This document shows positions 10,141 to 18,446 of a stretch of 21,573 nucleotides of DNA, piece by piece. The position numbers were made by a program, and so were the translations under genes. This DNA is from Rhizophagus sp. LPA8_4_AMF (lineage: Eukaryota > Glomeromycota > Glomeromycetes > Glomerales > Glomeraceae): contig JADRCO010001189.1 in NCBI GenBank assembly GCA_021464525.1, positions 1 to 21,573 on the forward strand, in the 5' to 3' direction. Under the pieces are notes generated by a model that was not told the origin of the DNA, searched no databases, and saw only the letters and a list, made by a program, of their open reading frames with translations. Position 1 is the first letter of the stretch. Every line of letters begins with the position of its first letter.

Positions 10141-11654
10141 CCTAGTTTTATTTATTATCCGGTATTTTATAATTGGTGATGGTTAAAATATCATGTGTAT
10201 CAGGTAAGGGTTAAAAAAGTTTGATGGTTACACCGGATAAAACACTCATTCGGCACAAAGCACCGAATAACTATTAAATACTGTTATTGTTAGAAAATTA
10301 GATAGATCTATTATGATTTTGTATTGGTAATTGTCTTATTTACATTTATTTGAAAAATAAAACTAAAATTAAATAATTAAAAAAAAATTGAGAGATGCAA
10401 CGAAGATAATAAGTAAGGTATAATTATATCATGAAATTTAAAGGTAGATCGGTTCATGTAATAATTCCATATTGATTAGTTCGGAAATATGTGTAATTCC
10501 ATACATTCCCAGCCATATATCTTACGCGGATTCACATCGAATTTTGTGGATCTACGCCGAAAATATCACAGGGTATTTTGAAAATGTTGAAACTATTCAG
10601 GAAAATTTCCTGATGTAGACTCTTAATTGACTCGTTTATAAATATTCATTAAGTTTTTATACAATTAATGAAATTAATGGTTATAAAAAATGTTAGCATA
10701 AAAAGAATCTTATAATGAAGTAATATTGTAAATTATGTGATTGATGCCATGAGTTTATTAGACGTTAAGTGATTACTCAAACTTGTAAGAATTCAACAAA
10801 GTATACAGTATATATAAATATTGTCTGAACACACAACCTTCCTTTTTATATGCAGCGAAAGTTATTTATACAAATTTTTGGTCTATTTAATCTCACCCAC
10901 TAATTCGCAATTAAACTAGAAAGTTTCATATTTATGTTCTCTATTATTACAATATTTTAAATTAAATGAAAAAAACTGTCATAAGAAATAAAATTAGCGT
11001 CCTATTGTTAGTTGATTGGTATGGTTGTGCAAAACGCAGTTTTTTCTAATTAATTTTGGCGTAGAGCTAATAGTAAACGAGTACTGATCTCTTGTTACTA
11101 TTTATATATTGTCCGAGGTCCTATTTACATAATTAAAAAAAATTTTTTATATATCCTTTATTTAAAAATGTAAACATTAGTGCAATAAATACTAAAGACA
11201 TTCTAATTTTAATATGAACTAAAAGTTATAAAAAAATTCATAAATTCATGATTTATGGTACTATATTTAAATTGTCAATTGTCACGTGTATGATTTCGTT
11301 ACGATGTTACGCAGTAATTGATCATTGATAACAATAAACTTTTATTTTTATTAAATGAAAATTTTACATAAAAATAGGCATATCGAATATAAATTAAAAG
11401 ATTAATGAATGTATAAAAGGATATCTTGAATGTTTAATAAAAATATTATATTATAAAGAATTCTTATTTAACCTATTTAATAACAGTTAAATTACTGATA
11501 ATCTTTGACAGAATTTTAATTATAGAAAATTATTACAGAAAATTAATTAATTTATTATCATTAATAAAATTTATTAATAAATATGTATAAAAATCAACTT
11601 TGGCCATTTTAAATTTGGCCGGAATTAAATAGGAAATTTGGACAGAATTAAGGA

Positions 11655-11671
11655 AAATTCGGCCCGAATTT
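11655..11671. repeat. Palindrome AAATTCGG-C-CCGAATTT
   Basis: Perfect 8-base arms flank a single C. It lies in a patch with several ttggcc/ttcggcc-type words (near 11600, 11616 and 11658) and looks like the end of a repeated element. Confidence 0.5.
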
Positions 11672-12890
11672 ATTTGAAATAAATTTTACCGATTGACCTG
11701 GTTCCGGGTTCATCTGCAGGCTTTTAGTGTGGACTGTGAAGTGAATAAAAAATAAAAATGCCGAATCTAATATTTGAAAGGAAATTTAACAAATTTTTAC
11801 AAAAGTTCAATGAAAATGTTTTTTCTTAAAACATTTTTTTTTTTTTTTTACAATACGCAGTATGATGTAATAATAAGTCAAAAGATTTTTAAGTATTTAA
11901 AATTGATCGATGGAAATTAATATTGTAACTTGTATTTATGTACATGAATACTTTTTAAGTTAGTCAAGAGAAAATTATTTTTATTTAAAAAAAAGAATAT
12001 GTAAAATTTCTAGACTCCTAATAAAACTGCGAGATATGCAATATTTGCGATATGCCGTACAAATAATTTTCGATACCATAATACAACAATAGAAATTTTA
12101 TTAAATTATAATGAATTCAGATTAATGGTATGTTAAACAAAAGAAAGTTTATGCAAAGTTAAAACTTCAGATATTATGTTACTCAACGTGAAATATTCTA
12201 ACCATCAAAACAACCATCATTTTTTTAAAAAATAAAAAAAAAACAAAAATTTAAATAAGGTATGCGTGATAAACCAGTTGTAATAAAAAGTTTTAGTGAA
12301 AAATTTGGCAGCACAAAAATTTTGACACTATTATTAACGGTATTTTTATCACATGATTTCTTTCGTGCATAATGTTAATGCAGTACAGTTTTTAGATATT
12401 CTCTGTTTCCTATTTTGGCTTCAGCGATAATTTAAATTTAATTTTTATTTTTACCGTTGTTTAAGAAGAAAAAAATAATATCATAAATAAAGTAAAAATT
12501 TATAAAATAATTTTTTTCTTTGCTTAATATACTTTTTTTTATTGTATAACATTGGAGAAAAAATACCTACACCTTAGACTTTCCAGTATCTTGTATTTAT
12601 CGAATTTATAGGAATGGAGCGTCTTATACCGTACATTTGTCTTGACTAATAATAATAGTAATCAAAACGTGCAGTTTCTTTAGATAAATGAGTAAACAAT
12701 AATAACGTTCGAATCATTGATTACACTGTTTCTTGTAACGGTTTGACAAATTTACGTAATATTTATGTAATCATGTCATTATGTCATTATCAAAGATTGA
12801 CCTAATTTACACAACAGATGTACTACAGAAAATTGTTTAAATTCCGTACAATCAATTAGTTCAATTACCGTATAACTTAAAGGAGTCTCG

Positions 12891-14352
12891 ATGGATTCTC
12901 TTATTAAAAAGATCAGAAATAGTAAACAATCGCTTAATAACTTAAGAAAGAAACCGACTAATTCACTACATATTAACGAGAATTTAAATGAAGTCAACTC
13001 ATCAAATGAAATATGTAAACAATGTGATTTTATAAATTTTAAAAAGTGTAAAGTAAAACATTTTCAACGAAATTTCAAAAATTGGACTAGCGATAATGAT
13101 ATTATTGATAAATTTATTCAAAATAATCAATTATTAGCACATGCATTCTATGAAGTAAAAAATACATTAGAATGGATACCTTTTGATAGATTTTGTAATA
13201 TTAAATATATTGCAAAAGGCGGATTTGGAAAAGTTTATCAAGCAAATTGGATTGATGGTAATATAATTTCATGGGATGATAAAATTCAAAATTGGAAAAG
13301 AACTGGATGTAAGGTTGTGGCTTTGAAAAGTTTAGATAATTCAAAAAATGTTTCATTAGAATTTATGAATGAGGTACCGTATAATAAATTACTTTATGAA
13401 AATAGTATAATTTTTTTCATTTACATCTTTTTTTTTATTCTGTATGTAGGTTACATTACATAATAAGGTAAATAATATTTTTGCTAATATTATTGGACTA
13501 TATGGAGTAACTCAAGATCCGGATACGAAAAATTATATGATGGTTTTGGATTATGCAAAGAATGGCAGTTTGCGAAATTATTTAGATGAAAGACAAAATA
13601 AATTAAGTTGGAATGATAAATTTTATTATTTATTTGATATTGCACGTGGACTTCAATATATTCATAGTAACAAATTAATTCATCGGGACCTACATGCTGG
13701 AAATATACTTCATGATGGTATTATTTATATAACTGATATGGGCTTATGTAAACCTGCAGATTATATCGATAATATTTTAGAAAATACAAAAAATAGGGTA
13801 TATGGAGTTTTACCTTACATAGCCCCTGAAATTTTACAAGGTCAAAATTATACCAAAGCTGCAGATATTTATAGTTTTGGTATAATAATGTATGAATTGA
13901 TTTCTGGATTACCTCCATATCATGATGTTTGTCATGACGAAAATTTAGCAATAAAAATTTGCCAAGGGCTTAGACCAAGGTTTAATATTAAAGTGCCTCG
14001 AATAATTGTGCATTTAATTAAAAGATGCTTGGATGCAAATCCATTAAATCGACCAATAGCAGGAGAAATTAAAGAAATTTTAGCTCAATGGTGGTTTAAT
14101 GGGAGAAATCAAACAAAATTAAAAAAGCAAATTAAAGAAGCAGAAAAAATAAATAATAATTTATCAAATAATGGCTTACCTTCAACTAGTTTAGCGTTGT
14201 CATATGAGTCACATTCAGAAGCTATTTATACGAGTAGATTACTTGATTTTAATAATCTTCCCGAACCAAAAAATTCTGATGATTATTATGAATATAAAGA
14301 TAATATAATAAACATGGAAAATTCAGGTATTGATTATAACTTATTTCTTTAA
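12891..14352 (+). CDS. Intact two-exon TKL-type protein kinase
   Basis: This is a predicted cytosolic Ser/Thr or dual-specificity protein kinase of the tyrosine-kinase-like set greatly expanded in Glomeromycotina. The exons are 12891-13373 and 13450-14352, with a 76-bp phase-0 GT-AG intron, giving 461 residues. A basic N-terminus and a Cys pair (C42, C45) precede the family signature FKNWTSDND and TLEWIPFDRF. The kinase domain then shows GGFGKV (110-115), beta3 Lys K146 in VVALK, and alphaC Glu probably E161, right at the exon junction. It continues with hinge YMMVLDYA (190-197), HRDLHAGN (239-246), DMG (257-259, replacing DFG), APE (286-288), DIYSFG (300-305) and CLDANPLNRP. The tail is charged and ends with SEAIYTSRLLDFNNLPEP. 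All key residues are present, so activity is likely; the substrate is unknown. The start is the first ATG of the frame. AATAAA at 14461 is a possible polyadenylation signal. Its closest relatives in the window are the pseudogene at 8603 and the array from 18066. Confidence 0.85.
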
Positions 14353-14682
14353 AAAAAAAAATTTAAAATTTATAAATACTAATTAAATTTATCAATTAGA
14401 ATCTTTAATAATTGATATTTCTCAATTGAATATTATCGGTGGTATATTGTAATTGATATAAATAAACTGTCCAAATGGAGAATCTAAAAGCGAAGAAAAA
14501 AATTGAGAACAACCAAGATAATTATTTATTAAACAAATATGGTTTTATAAATTTGTAACTTCTATTTTTTTTATTATATATTTTAATTTTTCAAGGACTT
14601 TTTATCATTACTTTATAAAAAATTGGTTCCGTTTTTAATAATATTTTTACACAATTCTTATAACGTTTCATAATAGTCCGTT

Positions 14683-14721
14683 AATTCCGTATCACTAAAA
14701 ATACAATTTGGATACGGAATT
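14683..14721. repeat. Inverted repeat aattccgtatc / gatacggaatt
   Basis: Perfect 11-base arms (14683-14693 and 14711-14721) are separated by 17 bases. The same word, gatacggaat, occurs again near 15599, and tacggaat twice near 15675-15690. This suggests ends of a non-autonomous element of roughly 0.9-1.0 kb. Confidence 0.55.
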
Positions 14722-14907
14722 TGCATGGAACTCATACGAATTCACATGATTAAGGCACTGAATTTATGGTGATTTGCAATGTTATTTGGTCACAAAATTT
14801 ACCATCTGAACTACAGTTTATTACTAGTTATATCATAAAAATTATTTTAAACAATTATATTTATTAAGTGCAAATATGAAAAGTTCTTTCCTAGCTATTG
14901 CAAACTA

Positions 14908-15240
14908 AAACAAAAAGAAACTTTGAATTCCCTAGTAGAGACAATACTAATGTTATTTTAAGAAATCCAAAGTCTCCAGTAGTCATCATAAGAAGACTTG
15001 CTCCTTCAGAATAAACAAAAAAGAAAACATTAGTACATTTCTTTAACTCATAAAGACACTTCTTCTATATACCTATAAGTCTAGATTCATCCCAAGTCGT
15101 CTAGAATCTAATAACCTAAAAAACAAAAAAAAAGAAACATAAGAATGTTTCTTTAACCCAATTGGAAGCCAAACTCCCCCTGTAATCACCCAAGTCTCCA
15201 AGAATATAAAGGAAAGAAGTTTGGAGTCTTGTAAAGAAAG
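14908..15240. repeat. Degenerate ~106 bp tandem repeats
   Basis: The anchor aaacaaaaa..gaaac occurs at 14908, 15013 and 15121. In at least two copies it is followed by acatta/ataag..ttctttaac and by ccaagtctcc-like words. Spacings are 105 and 108. The copies are strongly diverged. Confidence 0.5.
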
Positions 15241-15420
15241 ACCTACAAAAAAAGAAACAATCTACAAAAAGAACAACCCACAAAAAAGAAACAACCAACG
15301 TACGAAAATGAAACAACCCATGTAAAAGAATTGATTTACATAAAAAGAATTGACTCACAACTGACCCATGCGATCCATAAGAAGAACTGTCCCACAAAGA
15401 CAAAAAAAGAAAAAAAGGAG
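15240..15420. repeat. Short purine-rich repeats
   Basis: Repeated acctacaaaaaaagaaacaa-like words at irregular spacing of about 15-25 bases change gradually into aaaagaattga words. This is low-complexity DNA on the plus strand; its complement gives the spurious Phe/Ser-rich minus-strand frame. Confidence 0.55.
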
Positions 15421-16993
15421 AATAAAAAAATTTATTTTTTTAGGAAAAAATTAGAAGGAAGATCAAAAAAAAATTTTTTTAAAGTGGAGTAACAAATAAA
15501 TTTTTTAAAACAGAAAAGAGTAGTGGATGAGAATAAAAAGAGCGAAAAATGAAAAAAAAGAAAATAAAGGATAAACAATCACGTGATCACTTGTTATGAT
15601 ACGGAATGACGATAAAATTATTATCTAAAAAAGATTGTTTAAAAACATTCAAAAATGAATTGCGTATTAAATATACGGAATTGTTATACGGAATCTATAA
15701 AAACGTATGTAAAACGTATACAAAACATATTTTCATAAAATGTATTAATGGAACATATTTTTTTGTTTATTCATAAATAATAAAGGTTGGACATTTTGTT
15801 ATTCATTATATTTTTTCCAGACATGCATCGTTCTTTTTTTTATATAAATAAAAATAATATTTTAGAATTTCAAACTTTTATCTCTTGTAAATAAAACGTT
15901 TCTAAATATTGTAAATAAGTAAGATAAATGTAATATGTCCCGAAAAAATTGATACGGTCGCGTTAATATTTTATTTCAAATGAAAATTATTCCTATTAAA
16001 ATGTATCGTATTTGGCTTAAATTATTATATTTTATAAATAGACTTGTATTATATATATCACATAAAATATTTTTTTAATGACGCTTTGCTAATTGCTAAT
16101 TGTTTGGATGTTCACAATTATTTACACGTACATATATATATATTTGTCATTCCTTTTCTTTAACGTGAGGATAGGACCCCGGTAGAGTCTCATATACTGT
16201 AGGTAAGGTACAGGCAAAAAAAATTTACTATTAGCTCTAAGCATCTCTTTCAGGGCCGGAATTATAATAAATGGCATCTAGTATCTAAAAAAAGGAAATA
16301 TAGAATTCTCAATAATATTCATAAATAGAAAGATCTACATGGTTCTACGCACTTTAATTCTGAGACTTTTCCGGGATCCTTTGCACTTGTAAATACTTTT
16401 TTACCTTTTTATATATAATTATATTCATTTTGTAATAGAATACTTTATTACTCATATTGATAAATTGTTGTTATCGTTATAATATAAAAGGTTCATTGAT
16501 CAAAATAAGTTTTTATTAAAAAAAAAAATACAATCTTTTTTTTTGTCTGCCACGTAGAAAATTTTCAAATTTCAAGAATATTCGACCGAAAATCAATAAG
16601 GTTTTACAATTCTGGCGTAAAAAAAAAAAAAAATCTTGTTGGTATCAAGAAAGACCAAAATAAAAAAACCAAATATATTCACTTTTCTTTCCTTTTATGA
16701 TTTTTTCACGGGAATTTCATTTGTTGTTATTATTATCATTATTATAATTGTTACTATTTTTTTATTTTATTTTATTTTATTTTATTTTTTTGAGGCGTAG
16801 GACGAAACAAGTAATAATTTTTTTTGTATTTAAGGTTCATCAATTTATAATTTTCTTTTTAGGAATTCTTTTTCAATGAGAAAAAATAAAAAAAATCAAT
16901 TGTTGATTTCTCTTTTGCTTGTTACTATTTTATTTATTTTCTTGTACTGCATTGGAGAAAATAAAGTACAACATTCGAGAAAAAAATGTTGAC

Positions 16994-17085
16994 ATTTGGT
17001 ATATGTATATATAAAAGAATGACCTACAGACGATTTTCCGACAGGACATTTGTCCGAATACCTATATGTATATATGCCAAACCAT
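16994..17085. repeat. Imperfect hairpin with GGACATTTGTCC core
   Basis: Arms tttggtatatgtatatata and tatatgtatatatgccaaa are imperfect inverted copies around a middle containing ccgacaggacatttgtccgaa. The core word resembles, in reverse complement, the duplicated motif at 32-59. It looks like a small foldback element. Confidence 0.4.
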
Positions 17086-17683
17086 TAAAAGGAGATTTTT
17101 TTCATTAGATGGGAAATTAATAAATTAAAATTTTAAAAAAATAAAATAAAATATTGATTGTTTGTACATACTGTATATTACCTGTGATAACAAAAATAAA
17201 GAAGAAAAAAGTCTAAGACTAATTCCGTTAAAATTAAACATTTAACCTGTCCATTTCATTAAATGTTTCTAAGACACAAATCATACGAACCAAATATTTC
17301 TTCGAATTTTTACTAAGAACACATTTTCAAATAAAAAAAAAACGAAAATGAAAAAAACATGCAAGTGAACAATAATAACATGGTATATGGATAAAATGGA
17401 AAAAAACAAATGACTTTTTTTTAATAAAAATATATAGAAACGAAAAAGAGATCCTAGGTATTAAAAATATACGTGCCGTTTTAAAAAAGTGGCATTAAAA
17501 ATAAAAAAAAAAATCTTTTGATTTTTGGTCATAAATCAATTTCATATGATAGATCAATATATTGATGATAAAAGATTGGTTACACTTTATCAAAAAACAT
17601 TTCCGCAGTTAGTTTTTTACGTACAATGATTAACGTGTGATTATTTTTTAAATGGAAAGTATGACAGAGCCAGTGACTTTCTT

Positions 17684-17905
17684 CTAAGAATGATAATTGT
17701 TTATGCATTGGAGTAACAAATCACCGTTTGCCAAGAATTCTGTGTAATAGAACTCATCATTACTGCGCTAAATGCTAAATTAAAAGTTTTTCTTGATTTT
17801 TGTTGTTGTGGAAGTGCTCGAAATTCGTGGAGGACCAGCTCCATACATCTTTCTTTCAAGGCCGTTTGCATAATTCAATTGGTATTCAACAAATTCAGCC
17901 AACAT
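17684..17905 (-). pseudogene. Short unrecognised minus-strand coding remnant
   Basis: From an ATG at 17905 the minus strand encodes 41 residues (MLAEFVEYQLNYANG, LERKMYGAGPPRISS, then STTTKIKKNF) before a stop at 17780-17782. After a short gap with a second stop, the same frame resumes with NDEFYYTEFLANGDLLLQ and ends at 17684-17686. Local GC is higher than in the flanks and the residues look protein-like, so I judge it coding in origin. No consensus donor is visible to splice out the interruption, so decay is more likely than an intron, although an out-of-frame NLAFSA between the parts may be the original link. The family is unknown. It points away from the kinase-repeat gene, with 160 bases between the two ATGs. 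An acceptor-like gtaacag just upstream means it might be an internal exon instead. Confidence 0.4.
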
Positions 17906-17934
17906 TACCTGTTACAATGATTACATTAATGTAA

Positions 17935-17984
17935 GTCACGTGACATGAATAACACGTGATTATCCCATTTTTCTATTTATATAA
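17935..17984 (+). promoter_or_regulatory. CACGTG pair and TATA box before the array gene
   Basis: A 10-base palindrome gtcacgtgac (17935-17944) and a second CACGTG (17953-17958) lie 18 and 9 bases from each other's centres as a close pair. They are followed by tatttatataacc (TATA at 17974-17984), 82-92 bases before the ATG at 18066. The TATA sequence also reads ttatataaata on the minus strand, so the element could serve the minus-strand fragment ending at 17905. The role is inferred from the motifs. Confidence 0.45.
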
Positions 17985-18065
17985 CCTTGGTCCGCACAAA
18001 TTTTTTCTAGCTTTTTTATATCCCCTTTAATTTGAATTTATTTATAAATAATAAAATCTTTATTC

Positions 18066-18446
18066 ATGGATTCTTTTGGGCTAATTAAGCCATCAGATGC
18101 TAACGAGATATGTAAAACATGTAATCGCATATGTTATGTAATGCGATTTCAACAAAATTTCAAAAACTGGACTAGCAATAATGATGATATTGATAAATTA
18201 ATTCAAGATACTCAGCTATCAGAACATACTTGGCGTACTTTTGATTTAATAAATGCATTAGAATGGATACCTTATGATAAATTATATGATATTAAAGATA
18301 TTGCAAAAGATGAGTTTGGCGTAGTGTATAATGCGAATTGGATTGATGGATACATAAGCTACTGGGATGATGAAAGCCAAAATTGGAAAAGGAAAGGTCG
18401 TAATATGTTTGTTATTCTGAAAAGCTTTAATATTCTTATAAATAAG
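18066..18446 (+). repeat. Array unit 1 (first exon, 127 codons)
   Basis: This exon starts with its own ATG (MDSFGLIKPSDAN) and so lacks the hinge piece found at the start of later units. The Cys cluster is ICKTCNRIC. NALEWIPYDKLYDIK is intact, the loop reads AKDEFGVVY and beta3 is FVILKSF (Lys kept). It ends ILINK, with Lys where the intact kinase has the alphaC Glu. Confidence 0.8.

Larger units (their letters stand above)
9641..12890. other. Long AT-rich intergenic region
   Basis: No gene-like frame is seen on either strand in about 3.2 kb. Several short, more GC-rich patches look like pieces of mobile or repeated DNA: tccggaaggac near 9920, the hairpin near 10126, tggatctacgccg near 10549, tgtccgaggtcct near 11111, the palindrome at 11655, and ggttccgggttc near 11701. 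A 16-base sequence (tagagctaatagtaaa near 11062) recurs inverted near 16229. A CACGTG lies at 11283-11288. The last 200 bases before 12891 must hold the kinase promoter, but no clear TATA box is seen. Confidence 0.5.
14353..17683. other. Long intergenic region between kinase loci
   Basis: No convincing gene is seen. The start resembles the 3' flank of the kinase pseudogene. AATAAA is at 14461-14466. Further on come an inverted repeat (14683-14721), degenerate tandem repeats (14908-15240), a purine-rich stretch with repeated aagaaacaa words (15240-15620) and CACGTG at 15580-15585. Tacggaat words recur near 15600, 15675 and 15687. A patch with ggaccccggtagag near 16176 and gggccggaatt near 16253 looks like repeat DNA. 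A (TTTTA)n run lies near 16759-16790, and an imperfect hairpin with caggacatttgtccgaa lies near 16994-17085. A minus-strand 95-codon frame at 15116-15403 is Phe/Ser-rich low complexity, the complement of purine repeats. Confidence 0.5.

Noticed and set aside
11695-11725. ggttccgggttc as a tRNA or SINE B box
   Set aside because: It does not fit the B-box consensus well and no cloverleaf or A box is found at the right distance.
15116-15403. 95-codon minus-strand frame rich in Phe and Ser
   Set aside because: It is the complement of purine-rich low-complexity repeats; there is no domain pattern and no flanking splice sites or promoter.
2799-15800. 14-base word ttggacattttgtt at 2799 and 15787
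   Set aside because: The match is short, its flanks do not align, and AT-rich composition makes chance plausible.
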